DNA of 64,000 nucleotides from Trinickia sp. Y13 (GTDB taxonomy: Bacteria > Pseudomonadota > Gammaproteobacteria > Burkholderiales > Burkholderiaceae): positions 310,001 through 374,000 of the forward strand of contig NZ_JAKWFK010000005.1 in NCBI RefSeq assembly GCF_029522115.1, written 5' to 3'. The position numbers and the translations under genes were made by a program. Below the pieces are notes generated by a model. That model was not told the DNA's origin. It made no database searches and saw only the letters and a program-made list of their open reading frames with translations. Positions within the stretch are counted from its first letter, which is position 1. Every line of letters begins with the position of its first letter. This document shows positions 37,920-46,844 of the stretch, piece by piece.

Positions 37920-39503
37920 TTACCGGCCCAGCCAGATCGCTCCCGCGCCGAGCAGCATGCCGCCCAGCGCACAGGCCCACAGCAAGCGTCGCGTGAGAAT
38001 CTGCTCGCGCCGCAGTTGCACGAGCCAGGCGACCGAATCGCGCCGTTCGTGGTGCTCGTGCCAATGCTGAAGACGTTGGGCGAGCAGCGTCGGCAGACGC
38101 GGCATCGTCGCCAGATGCGGCAATTCGCGCGAAAGGCGCTTGATCCAGCCGCGGTGGCCGACGTCCTCTCGGGCCAGCGCCTTGAGCGAGCCTTTGACGA
38201 TGGCCCAGGTGTCGAGGCTCGGCGCGAGCGTGCGCGCGATCGATTCGGCCCGCTCGAGCGCTTGATGCGCGAGCGCGAGCGCCGCAGAGATCTGGCCGTC
38301 GAATGGCTCGACAGCGCCGAGCAGGTGCTGCAAGAGCGCGGCGGCTGAACGAGCGTCGATCGTTGCGGCGAAATGGGGTTCCGCGCGCGTGCGCAACTCC
38401 GCTTCCAATAGTTCGCCGCGCGTCTCGGGGGCGACGTGACCGGCTTGGCGGTGCATCGCCGCCAACTGGCCGTACTCCTGCTCGAACAACGCGCAAGCGC
38501 CATGAATGAAGAATTCGCGCTCCGGCTCACTGAGCGTCGTCATGGCTTTGCCGTCGCCGAACACGAGCTTGCCGAACGTGGCGGACTCGACGCTCACGCG
38601 CAAGCGTTCGGCGTCCAGAGCGGCGTGGAAAAAACCGTGGGAGAACGCTTGCTCGACGATCACTTCGACGACGCGCTCGGCCAGCGCCTCCTGATCGATG
38701 CCGCGCCGGCGCAGCGCGTCCAGATCGGTCACCGCGAGCGTCTCGATGTGCTCGATGACGAGCGCATGGTCGCTGCTCAGCTCCCAAACGACGTCCGGCA
38801 CGACGACGCGCTCGTCGTTGCGCAAATGCTGCCCCGTCTGCGACAGATTCGCCGCCTCGGCGCGTAGGTCGAAGCGGCGTTGCACTTCGACCGCAAGGGC
38901 TTGTGCCAGCGGATGCAACCGCAACGCGCGCGCGGCGGGCAGAAAGCGATCGAGCCAGCGGGCGACCCATCCGAGCACGGCGATATCGTCGTCGATGCGC
39001 TCGATCTCCTGCACCCTGAGCAATTTGACGGCGACATCGACATAACCGCGGCCTTCGCGAGTCGTGCTCTCTGGCCGGGCCAACTGAGCGGCATGCACCT
39101 GTTCGCCGATGCTGCTGTCGAGCGCGACGAGGTCGATGGCGGCGAAAGCGAGGTCGGGCGGGCGCGGCAGCGCCGCGCGCAGTGCGGGCAGCACGGCGTC
39201 GGGAGGGAGCGGCGCGGCGAGCGCGGCTTCTGCGCGGGCGATCAGGTCGAACGCCTCGTGCAGAGAGCGGACGAGCGCTTGCGGATTCTGCGCGAATTGG
39301 CTAGCGAAGGCGCTGGCGAGCGGCCCCAGGAGCGGGAGCGCTCTATGCAGTGCTTCTCTTGCATGCGGGGACGCGTGCAGCCGAAGCGCTAGCGTGGCGA
39401 CCCAATGCAAGCGGTGCTCGCGAGGCGTGGCGGACCACAGCAGGCGCGCGCCGTAGCGCAGCGCGAAACACAGCAGGAGCAGCCGGCGAAACGTAGTGCG
39501 CAT
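37920..39503 (-). CDS. UbiB/ABC1-like protein lacking kinase catalytic residues
   Basis: The 527-residue protein follows the ABC1/UbiB layout. It keeps Lys 160 in VDVAVKLLRVQEIERI, a DLRAEAANLSQ block, VVVPDVVWELSSDHALVIEH, and a C-terminal membrane helix at about 505-525. The key catalytic parts are gone. The KxGQ-type motif is replaced near residue 65 (SAFASQ). The catalytic loop that reads FFHADxHPGN in the family is FFHAALDAERLRV. The DFG metal motif is not present. It should be a pseudokinase. The frame extends to 39632, but MRTTFRRLLLLCFALRYG at 39503 matches a normal N-terminus. It is divergent from the mreB-like gene. Confidence 0.82.
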   Translation of the reverse strand: MRTTFRRLLLLCFALRYGARLLWSATPREHRLHWVATLALRLHASPHAREALHRALPLLGPLASAFASQFAQNPQALVRSLHEAFDLIARAEAALAAPLPPDAVLPALRAALPRPPDLAFAAIDLVALDSSIGEQVHAAQLARPESTTREGRGYVDVAVKLLRVQEIERIDDDIAVLGWVARWLDRFLPAARALRLHPLAQALAVEVQRRFDLRAEAANLSQTGQHLRNDERVVVPDVVWELSSDHALVIEHIETLAVTDLDALRRRGIDQEALAERVVEVIVEQAFSHGFFHAALDAERLRVSVESATFGKLVFGDGKAMTTLSEPEREFFIHGACALFEQEYGQLAAMHRQAGHVAPETRGELLEAELRTRAEPHFAATIDARSAAALLQHLLGAVEPFDGQISAALALAHQALERAESIARTLAPSLDTWAIVKGSLKALAREDVGHRGWIKRLSRELPHLATMPRLPTLLAQRLQHWHEHHERRDSVAWLVQLRREQILTRRLLWACALGGMLLGAGAIWLGR

Positions 39504-39784
39504 AAAAGGAGACGGAAAGCCGGACAAATTGGTAAGGATACGGACGGCAAGCATGCCACGAGCCGCTGGCCGTGTGCATGCACGGATGTCATCGAAAGTG
39601 CGATGAAGGCGGCTTGTTGCGGCGGCGCACAACGAGAAAAACTCTACTGACCCCTAAAGTTGCGCCTCGCCTTGCCGTAAAGGGGACATCGGCCCGTCGG
39701 TGCTTACCCGCAACGAGCACAACGTGCGCCTCGCCTGCCTCGACGGGACGTACGTCGTTGTTGTCATCCATGAGAGAGTCAACG

Positions 39785-40822
39785 ATGTCGCATCATGCAT
39801 TCTTCAATCGACTGTTCCCACAAGGCGTGGCAGTCGATCTCGGCACGGCCAACACGCTCATCTATACGCGCGGCAAAGGCATCGTCCTGAACCAGCCGTC
39901 GGTCGTCTGCTTCCAGAAGAACACGGATGTCGGCCAGGCCCGCGTGACCGCGGTCGGCGATCAAGCGAAGCAATTGCTCGGGCGTTCGCCAGGCAACGTC
40001 GAAGCCGTGCGGCCGATGCGCCATGGCGTCATCGCCAATTTTTCCGCCGCCGAGCGCATGTTCCGCGAGTTCATCGATATGGCGCGACTGCGCTCGATGT
40101 TCGGCCGCAGAGCCGAGTTCACGATTTGCGTCCCGTCGAATGCGACGGCGGTCGAGCGGCGCGCGATCCGCGAGGCGGCGCTGGCCGCCGGGGCCGCCAG
40201 AGTGACGCTGATCGGCGAATCCCTGGCTGCCGCGGTCGGAGCCGGGTTGCCCGTCTCGGAGGCGCGCGGCTCGATGGTCGTCGACATCGGCGGCGGCACC
40301 ACGGAGGTGGGGGTCGTCTCGCTTGGAGGCGTGGCCTACCAAACCTCGGTGCGTGTGGGTGGCGACCAATTCGATGCGGCGATCGTCAGCCATGTGCGAA
40401 GCACTTACGGCGTGATCCTCGGCGATCAGACGGCCGAACTCGTGAAGAAGACGATCGGCACGGCGACGCTCGACGTGCCGCACCAGCGGATGCGCGCGGT
40501 CGGACGCAGCTTGAACGACGGCCTGCCGCGCACGGTCGAGTTGACCAACCACGACGTGGCCGAGGCGCTGGCCGTGCCGTTGAAAACCGTCATCGGAGCC
40601 GTCAAGAATGCGCTCGAGAACGCGCCGCCCGAACTCGTCACCGACATCGCCGACACGGGCATCGTGCTGACGGGCGGCGGCGCGTTGTTGGCCAATCTCG
40701 ACAAGCGGCTTTGCGAGGAAACCGGACTGACCGTGCGCATCGCGGACGAGCCGCTCACCTGCGCCGTGCGCGGGGCGGGCGCGGCGGCCGACTATGTCGA
40801 TTCGGCCTCGTTCTTGCAATAA
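39785..40822 (+). CDS. mreB: MreB-family actin-like protein, solitary copy
   Basis: The 345-residue protein is a complete MreB: VAVDLGTANTLIYTRGKGIV (phosphate 1), the phosphate 2 loop MVVDIGGGTTEVGVVSLGGV, VPHQRMRAVGRSLNDGLPR, and VLTGGGALLANLDKRLCEET. Such proteins polymerise at the membrane and guide wall synthesis. The main mreB of Burkholderia lies in an mreBCD-mrdAB cluster. Here mreC, mreD and rodA are absent, so this is a second copy with a possible special role. ATG 39785 follows GAGAG at a fair distance; the frame is open further upstream without family similarity. It is divergent from the UbiB-like pseudokinase gene and two genes from an L,D-transpeptidase. Confidence 0.92.
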   Translation: MSHHAFFNRLFPQGVAVDLGTANTLIYTRGKGIVLNQPSVVCFQKNTDVGQARVTAVGDQAKQLLGRSPGNVEAVRPMRHGVIANFSAAERMFREFIDMARLRSMFGRRAEFTICVPSNATAVERRAIREAALAAGAARVTLIGESLAAAVGAGLPVSEARGSMVVDIGGGTTEVGVVSLGGVAYQTSVRVGGDQFDAAIVSHVRSTYGVILGDQTAELVKKTIGTATLDVPHQRMRAVGRSLNDGLPRTVELTNHDVAEALAVPLKTVIGAVKNALENAPPELVTDIADTGIVLTGGGALLANLDKRLCEETGLTVRIADEPLTCAVRGAGAAADYVDSASFLQ

Positions 40823-41000
40823 ATCGGAAAATTCCACACGGCGCGGGGCGCGATTGGGCGCGTGCCGCTCGGGACAGCGCCGCTCACGGCGGCGCGGCGC
40901 ATAGGTCCGATTCGGGTTGCGATGAGCGGGGGCCGAGAGCTGGCCGCCCCGGTGGTACCATCCCCATTTCGTTCTCTGCGTTCGCTAGCGCCGGCCGTTT

Positions 41001-41870
41001 ATGCCCTCGATCAGCCAACTCAACGTTTATCCCATCAAGTCGTGTGCCGCCATTGCGCGCGACGCTGTGCGCCTAACCCATTACGGCCTCGAGTACGATC
41101 GCAACTGGATGGTGATCGATGCGCGCGGCCGCTTCATCAGTCAACGTACGCATGCACGTCTTGCGCTGGTTCAGCCAGCGTTCGAAGGCGATGCGCTGGC
41201 CGTCCGCGCGCCGGGCATGGATACGCTGCGTCTTGCGCTCGACGCTGCCGCGCTCGAGGGGGCGCCCGTCGTCGCGGCTTCGGTCTGGGGCGATACGGTG
41301 CCGGCGCTGGATGCAGGGCAAGAGGCCGAGCGCTGGTTCTCCGATTTCCTCGGCGAGCCGGTGCGCCTCGTGCGTTTCGAGCCAGGCTATGAACGGACGG
41401 CGAGCCGCGACTGGACGGGCGAGGTCGCGGCGAACGTCTACTTCGCCGATGGCTTTCCGCTGCTCGTGATCGGCCAGGCCTCGCTCGACGACTTGAACGC
41501 GCGTTTGGCAAGCAAAGGCGTCGATCCGATCCCGATGAATCGTTTTCGGCCGAACCTCGTCATCGAGGGGATGCCCGCTTACGAAGAGGACTACACAGAG
41601 TCCTTATCGATTGCCGCGGCGAGCGGGGAGATCGCGCTGCGCATCGTCAAGCCATGCACGCGCTGCCCGATTCCCACGATCGATCAAGCCCGCGGCATGC
41701 CAGACCCGCGCTGGCCGACGGAACCGACCGATACCCTGAGCGCCTACCGCGCCGACAGCCGCATGGACGGCGCGCTCACGTTCGGGCAGAACGCCATCAT
41801 TCTCGCCGGTGTTGGCGGCATCTTGGAGGTCGGTCAAACGGTCGACGCCGAACTGCGCTTCGATGCATGA
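41001..41870 (+). CDS. MOSC domain protein with MOSC N-terminal beta barrel
   Basis: The 289-residue protein has an MOSC_N domain (ISQLNVYPIKSCAAIARDAV, YDRNWMVIDARGRFISQR) and a MOSC domain at about 130-285. The latter carries NRFRPNLVIEGMPAYEED and the cysteine motif VKPCTRCPIPTID, which in mARC/YcbX-type proteins binds the molybdenum cofactor. It is probably a molybdenum-dependent reductase of N-hydroxylated compounds or a sulfur carrier. It lacks the C-terminal ferredoxin domain of YcbX, so electrons must come from elsewhere. The hydrolase gene that follows overlaps its stop by four bases. Confidence 0.9.
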   Translation: MPSISQLNVYPIKSCAAIARDAVRLTHYGLEYDRNWMVIDARGRFISQRTHARLALVQPAFEGDALAVRAPGMDTLRLALDAAALEGAPVVAASVWGDTVPALDAGQEAERWFSDFLGEPVRLVRFEPGYERTASRDWTGEVAANVYFADGFPLLVIGQASLDDLNARLASKGVDPIPMNRFRPNLVIEGMPAYEEDYTESLSIAAASGEIALRIVKPCTRCPIPTIDQARGMPDPRWPTEPTDTLSAYRADSRMDGALTFGQNAIILAGVGGILEVGQTVDAELRFDA

Positions 41871-42754
41871 GCGAGACCGCGCTCATGACTGCTCACTCCG
41901 CTAGGGCGGGCCGCGTCTCGGCAGCGCCTGTCGACGAAGTCCGCTCGATTGCCCTCGACAACGGCCTGCGCATGCCTTACGTCGAGCGCGGCGCCGGCCC
42001 GCTCATCCTATTCGTGCACGGCTCGCTTTGCGACTATCGGTATTGGCAACCGCAACTTGCGGGCTTATCCGGCCGCTACCGCTGCGTCGCCGTGAGCTTG
42101 ACGCATTATTGGCCGCTGCCGGGTTTGCCGCGCACGTTTCCGTTCAGTTGGAGCCGGCACGCCGACGAGCTCGCCGAATTCCTAGAAAAGCTCGACGGCG
42201 GCCCCGCACACGTTGTCGCCCATTCGCGCGGGGGCGCGGTAGCGTTTCAATTCGCCGTGCGTCATCCCCAGCACCTGCAAACGCTCACGCTCGCCGATCC
42301 GGGCGGCCCGCTATCGGCGCCCGCGCAGCCCCATGCGGTGCTGCCCGATACGGTCAATGCGCTGCGCGCGCGCGCCGCTCAATTGATCGAACAGGGGCAC
42401 ACGGAGCCCGGCGTGCAGCTGTTCGTCGATTCGGTAAGCCGGGTCGGCTCGTGGGCCAAGAGCACGCAGGCGTTTCGCGCGATGGCGCTGGACAATGCGT
42501 CGACGCTACCGTTGCAATTCAAGGACCCGCTGCCCGCCTACCGGCGTGAAGACGCATGGAGTTTGAGGTGCCCGGCGCTCCTGATCGACGGCGAGAAGAG
42601 CCCCGACTTGTTCCGGCGCAACGTGAATATGCTCGAGGGTTGGCTGCCCGATGTCCGGCGCCATACGATACGCGGCGCTTCGCATGGAATGAATCTGGCG
42701 CACCCCAGCGCGTTCAATCGCCACGTCGACGAATTTCTGCGCGAATTGGATTGA
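41867..42754 (+). CDS. alpha/beta hydrolase
   Basis: The 295-residue protein has the alpha/beta hydrolase fold: LILFVHGSLCDYRYW with the oxyanion HG, the nucleophile elbow VVAHSRGGAV with Ser 120, and the catalytic His 273 in RGASHGMNLAHP. The start ATG 41867 overlaps the stop of the MOSC gene (ATGA), so the two are translationally coupled. There is no signal peptide. The substrate cannot be predicted; an ester or C-C bond hydrolase is possible. Confidence 0.88.
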   Translation: MSETALMTAHSARAGRVSAAPVDEVRSIALDNGLRMPYVERGAGPLILFVHGSLCDYRYWQPQLAGLSGRYRCVAVSLTHYWPLPGLPRTFPFSWSRHADELAEFLEKLDGGPAHVVAHSRGGAVAFQFAVRHPQHLQTLTLADPGGPLSAPAQPHAVLPDTVNALRARAAQLIEQGHTEPGVQLFVDSVSRVGSWAKSTQAFRAMALDNASTLPLQFKDPLPAYRREDAWSLRCPALLIDGEKSPDLFRRNVNMLEGWLPDVRRHTIRGASHGMNLAHPSAFNRHVDEFLRELD

Positions 42755-42854
42755 GCGCGCCGGTTGGGTAGGCGCGCCGCGCGGGCATCGGGTTTGCGCC
42801 GCTGCCTGAACGCGGAAACTTTGGCTTGTTCGGCTGTTCTATGCATGGGTCGCC

Positions 42855-42881
42855 TACAATCGAGGCAGGCCGACGGCCTGC
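42855..42881 (+). promoter_or_regulatory. -10-like element and inverted repeat before the glucosidase gene
   Basis: TACAAT at 42855-42860 is a good -10 box; no convincing -35 lies at the right distance. Just after it, GCAGGCC and GGCCTGC (42865-42871 and 42875-42881) form a perfect 7-bp inverted repeat with a 3-base centre. It could be an operator or a leader hairpin. A ribosome binding site AAAGGAG follows, and the gene starts at 42914. Confidence 0.4.
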
Positions 42882-42913
42882 ACAGCATGGGCTTGGAGCA
42901 AAGGAGCTAAACG

Positions 42914-45205
42914 ATGCTCGACACCGAAGCACTCAGCGACACCCCAACGCAAACCGGCGCCCCGTTGCGCGGCGAGCCGGACGGCGCATTCATCGCGCCG
43001 GAGCACCCTTACATCGCCCGGACGAGCCAGTATGTCTTGAAGTCGGGCGACACATTCGTCGTTAACGATCCCCTGGGGGACATCAACGGTGTCGACGACG
43101 GTCTGTTCGTCAACGACACGCGCATGCTGTCGCAATTGCGGCTCACGTTCGGCGGCAGAGCGCCATCGCTGCTCTCGGGCAACGTCAGCAACGACAATGC
43201 CTCGTTCACGGCGCATCTCACGAATAGGCCGCTGCCGCCCATAGGCGATGAAGGGACGCCCGAGGGCGTGATTCACGTCGAACGCTTGCGCATCCTGAGC
43301 GGCACGGTCCTTTACGAAGCGATTACGTTGACGAACTACGGCTACAGCGACGCGGTCGTGCCGCTGTCGATCTCGTTCGCCAGCGATTTCAAAGACATGT
43401 TCGAAGTGCGCGGCTTGAAGCGCACGCAACACGGCACCAACGAGCCGCCGAAGGTCGGCCGCGACGACGTGCGTCTAGGCTATGTTGGCCTAGATCGAGT
43501 GCAACGGCACGTCGACGTCGCATTCGCCCCGACGCCGAATCACTTGTTCGCCGATCGCGCCGATTACACGATCGAACTGTCGGCGCACGCTTGCGTTTCG
43601 ATTTACCTGTCGGTCGCGACCCACACCCATGCGCTGGCGGCCCAGCAAGGGGCCGAGCCGACGAGTGCGCAAGTTGCGCAGCCGCCGCACAGTTCGCACC
43701 CGGCGCATTTGACGCAGATCGACGCCGTGCGGCCGCGCGTAGGGCGGGCGGCTGTGCGCGCGGCGCTGGCGAACGCACACTTGTCGATGCGCGAACGCCG
43801 TCGGGCGACGGCCCGGGTGCGCTCGAGCAATCCATTGTTCAACGCATGGATCGAGCGCTCGTTCGCCGATCTGAGCCTGCTTACGACGGACCTGCCGACG
43901 GGGCCCTATCCATACGCGGGCATCCCATGGTTCTCGACGCCGTTCGGGCGCGATGCAGTCGTCACATCGTTGCAGACCTTATGGCTGCAGCCGTGGCTCG
44001 CGCGCGGCGTGCTGCGTTTTCTTGCCGAACATCAGGCCCGCGAAGATTCGAAGTTCCGCGATGCGGCGACGGGCAAGATCATGCATGAAATGCGCAAGAG
44101 CGAAATGGCCGCTACGGGCGAGGTGCCATTCGCGCTGTACTACGGCGGTGTGGACACCACTCCGCTGTTCATCGTGCTCGCTGGCGCCTATGCGTCTCGC
44201 ACGGGAGACCAAGCATTCATCGCCGAGTTATGGCCGGCGCTCGAGCGCGCCGCACAGTGGGTCGCGAATGTCTGCGACAAGAACCCCAACGGGCTCGTCG
44301 ATTATCGTTGCGAGTCCGATCGTGGTCTCGCCAATCAAGGCTGGAAGGATAGCCACGACTCGGTCTTTCATGCAGACGGCAGAATGCCCGACGGCCCGAT
44401 CGCACTCGTCGAAGTGCAGGCTTACGCGAGTGCGGCGTTCGATACGATGGCCGGATTCGCGGCGCAACGCGGGCTGGCCGAAGACTCGGCGCGCTACGCG
44501 GCTCGTGCCGCGGCGCTGCGCGAGCGCGTGGAGGCACTGTATTGGATGCCCGATCAGGATTTTTACGGCATTGCCCTCGATGGCCACGGCGAGCTATGCC
44601 GCGTGCTCGCGTCGAATGCCGGGCACTTGCTCGCCTTCGGGCTGCCCTCGCGCGCGCGGGGAGAGGCGGTAGCCAAGCAACTGCAATCGACGCTGTTCCA
44701 TACGGGATGGGGCGTGCGCACGCTCGCCGCGGGGCAAGCGCGCTTCAACCCGATGGCTTATCACAACGGGTCGGTTTGGCCGCACGATAACGCGCTGTGC
44801 GCGCGCGGGCTGGCGCGCTACGGCAACAAGCAGGCCGCCGTGCGTTTGCTGCAGGCCCTGTTCGAAGCGGCCGTCAGCTTCGATATGCGCCTGCCGGAGC
44901 TTTTTTGCGGCTTCACACGCCGGCGCGGCGAGCCGCCCACGGCCTATCCGGTGGCTTGTCTGCCGCAAGCCTGGGCCGCGGGCGCGCCGTTCATGATGCT
45001 CGAAGCATGTCTAGGCGTCACCGTCGACGCTGTGCGTGGCGAGGTGCGCATCGATCAGCCCGCACTGCCAGAAGGGATCGACTGGCTCGAATTGCGCAAT
45101 CTGCGCGTCGGCGAAGGCTCGGTATCGATCACGTTCCGGCGTCTCGGCGAGAAGGTGGTTCCGTCGACCAACGACGGAAACGTACGCGTCGTGGCAATGT
45201 TGTGA
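42914..45205 (+). CDS. amylo-alpha-1,6-glucosidase (glycogen debranching-type protein)
   Basis: The 763-residue protein has the N-terminal GDE_N_bis domain (SGDTFVVNDPLGDINGVDDG, VNDTRMLSQLRLTFGG) and an (alpha/alpha)6 catalytic domain at about 310-690. That domain has PYPYAGIPWFSTPFGRDAVV, YYGGVDTTPLFIVLAGAY, NQGWKDSHDSVFHADGRM and YHNGSVWPHDNALCARGLAR. Such enzymes hydrolyse alpha-1,6 branches of glycogen or act on other alpha-glucosides. No glycogen or trehalose genes adjoin. There is no signal peptide, so it is cytoplasmic. AAAGGAG precedes the ATG at 42914. Confidence 0.92.
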   Translation: MLDTEALSDTPTQTGAPLRGEPDGAFIAPEHPYIARTSQYVLKSGDTFVVNDPLGDINGVDDGLFVNDTRMLSQLRLTFGGRAPSLLSGNVSNDNASFTAHLTNRPLPPIGDEGTPEGVIHVERLRILSGTVLYEAITLTNYGYSDAVVPLSISFASDFKDMFEVRGLKRTQHGTNEPPKVGRDDVRLGYVGLDRVQRHVDVAFAPTPNHLFADRADYTIELSAHACVSIYLSVATHTHALAAQQGAEPTSAQVAQPPHSSHPAHLTQIDAVRPRVGRAAVRAALANAHLSMRERRRATARVRSSNPLFNAWIERSFADLSLLTTDLPTGPYPYAGIPWFSTPFGRDAVVTSLQTLWLQPWLARGVLRFLAEHQAREDSKFRDAATGKIMHEMRKSEMAATGEVPFALYYGGVDTTPLFIVLAGAYASRTGDQAFIAELWPALERAAQWVANVCDKNPNGLVDYRCESDRGLANQGWKDSHDSVFHADGRMPDGPIALVEVQAYASAAFDTMAGFAAQRGLAEDSARYAARAAALRERVEALYWMPDQDFYGIALDGHGELCRVLASNAGHLLAFGLPSRARGEAVAKQLQSTLFHTGWGVRTLAAGQARFNPMAYHNGSVWPHDNALCARGLARYGNKQAAVRLLQALFEAAVSFDMRLPELFCGFTRRRGEPPTAYPVACLPQAWAAGAPFMMLEACLGVTVDAVRGEVRIDQPALPEGIDWLELRNLRVGEGSVSITFRRLGEKVVPSTNDGNVRVVAML

Positions 45206-45230
45206 TGCCGCGCGGCCTCGGCCTCGGTCT

Positions 45231-45527
45231 TCAGCGAAAGCGGAACCGTTCGCCTTGCAGTTTCGATGCACCCGTGCGAGGCATGCCCGGGCGCAGTTGC
45301 CACTTGGGCACGAAGTCGGGCCCGTAGATAAGCGGCGCCATGCGCGCGCCGGAATTCGTCGCGCCGGACTTGACGTGCAGCACCGTGAAGTTGCCGGTCG
45401 CGAGTTGCGTCGCTGAAAGCAGCGGGTTCGGAGCGGACAGCGCGGTATCGTCGGTTGCCTGAGCGGCGAGCGGAAGCATGCCGGCCACGCAGGCGATGCT
45501 CAGCGATGCGATTAGTGGATGAGACAT
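45231..45527 (-). CDS. small secreted protein of 98 residues (hypothetical)
   Basis: The protein begins with a signal peptide (HPLIASLSIACVAGMLPLAA, cleaved after about residue 24) followed by a short mature part with NFTVLHVKSGATNSGARMAP and LIYGPDFVPKWQLRPGMP. It has no cysteine in the mature part and no family I recognise. It is likely periplasmic. The promoter region carries a CTTAAA-N5-CTTAAA repeat at 45644-45660, which suggests control by a PmrA- or QseB-like response regulator. It is convergent with the glucosidase gene. Confidence 0.7.
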   Translation of the reverse strand: MSHPLIASLSIACVAGMLPLAAQATDDTALSAPNPLLSATQLATGNFTVLHVKSGATNSGARMAPLIYGPDFVPKWQLRPGMPRTGASKLQGERFRFR

Positions 45528-45643
45528 GGCTGGACCTCATCGTCGTGAGAAAGCGTAGCTGCCTTCGCGGCAGCAACGGTGTGCGGCGCGCGATCGACTC
45601 GCCCGTCGCCGCACGCCGATGCGCATGAAATCTAGGCAGCGAT

Positions 45644-45660
45644 GCTTAAAAAAAGCTTAA
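45644..45660. promoter_or_regulatory. tandem hexamer repeat resembling a PmrA/QseB box
   Basis: CTTAAA at 45644-45649, five bases, then CTTAAA at 45655-45660 give an 11-bp period. This is the form bound by OmpR-type response regulators (PmrA consensus CTTAAT-N5-CTTAAT). It lies about 115 bp upstream of the secreted-protein gene, the only gene whose promoter can lie in this interval. Confidence 0.5.
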
Positions 45661-45706
45661 AAATGCACGGCGCCGGCCCGACACGGAGAAGGCGCGACGG
45701 GGGCGG

Positions 45707-46717
45707 TCAGGCTTCGAGTGCAAGCAAAGCAAAAGTTGCAAGCCAGTGCTCGCCCATGTAATCGCCGGCGACGTGAGCGAGCGCCGTATTCAGATGCGTT
45801 TGCGCTGCTTGCTCTAATGCAAGCTTGCGCGCGTCGCCTTCGGGCAGGGCCGCTGCGATCGAACGCTGGCACCACGCGCGGCTCAAGTTCAGGCCGTCCA
45901 GATGTGCGATCTTGCCGTCGGTGCGATCGGTGACGGTGGCCGGCGTGAACAAGGTTGCCGGTTGCCGCTGCGAAAGACGCGGCAGGAACCGATCGAACCA
46001 GACGAAGAATGCGTCGAGCGGCAATACGCGCCGCATCAATTCGGCTTCCATGAGCGTCGGCGAGAGGAATTCGTCGCCGCTCGGCTCCCATGCTTGGCAG
46101 TCGACATCATGCTCGTACCAGCGCCGGGCAGTGGCTTCGATCAGCGCGCCGAACGACGTTCTGCCCGTTTCGCGCGCGAAATCGAGCGCGAGCGCAAGCG
46201 CAAACGCGGTGTTGAAATGCGTCCCGACGCGCAGCGGATAAGTCGCCTTGGGCAAAAACTCCGTGAAGCGCTCGATGAACCAGCCCGTCAGCGGCGCAAG
46301 CGTCGCGGCCCATCGCGTGGCTTCGGTGGAGCGCATGGCATCGAGTTGACCGGCGAGCGCGAGCAACCAGCCCCAGCCATACGGCCGTTCGAACCCACTA
46401 TTGTGAGGCAGACTCAAGTAAGCGAGTTCGCCCGCCACATTGGCTGGCGTGAAATGCGCGTCCACGACGGCGCGAATCTGCGGCGCTTGCGGCAAGCCGG
46501 GATATCGGTCCAGCAGACGCAACAGCAACCAATAGCCATGCACGCATGAGTGCCAGTCGTAGCTGCCGTAGAAAATCGGATGAAGTTCACGCGGCGATCG
46601 CACGTCTTGCGGGCCGGCGAGCGAGTGCGTGAGCTTGTTCGGGTATTCGCGGGTGAGATGGGCCAGTGCGAGGGCGGCGAATTTGGCGGCAATCGCGGGC
46701 GTGAGTCGAGTCGTCAT
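45707..46717 (-). CDS. DUF2891 family protein
   Basis: The 336-residue protein starts MTTRLTPAIAAKFAALALAH and contains HPIFYGSYDWHSCVHGYWLL, LPHNSGFERPYGWGWLLALA and GDEFLSPTLMEAELMRRVL. These are the conserved blocks of the DUF2891 family (PF11199). The repeated helix pairs and Trp/His-rich motifs suggest an (alpha/alpha) toroid such as those of glycoside hydrolases or epimerases. That is inference from the pattern, not a known activity. No signal peptide is seen. Confidence 0.9.
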   Translation of the reverse strand: MTTRLTPAIAAKFAALALAHLTREYPNKLTHSLAGPQDVRSPRELHPIFYGSYDWHSCVHGYWLLLRLLDRYPGLPQAPQIRAVVDAHFTPANVAGELAYLSLPHNSGFERPYGWGWLLALAGQLDAMRSTEATRWAATLAPLTGWFIERFTEFLPKATYPLRVGTHFNTAFALALALDFARETGRTSFGALIEATARRWYEHDVDCQAWEPSGDEFLSPTLMEAELMRRVLPLDAFFVWFDRFLPRLSQRQPATLFTPATVTDRTDGKIAHLDGLNLSRAWCQRSIAAALPEGDARKLALEQAAQTHLNTALAHVAGDYMGEHWLATFALLALEA

Positions 46718-46844
46718 CGAGGCGGGAAGTCGATCGGATGGAGTGCGCTAACGATAGTCCGGCGCAAAAGCTTCGGCAAGCCATGGGCGAGAACGATTCG
46801 GGGGGCGCTGGGAACTCGACGATGGCGGCAGCCGCACCGCCGTT

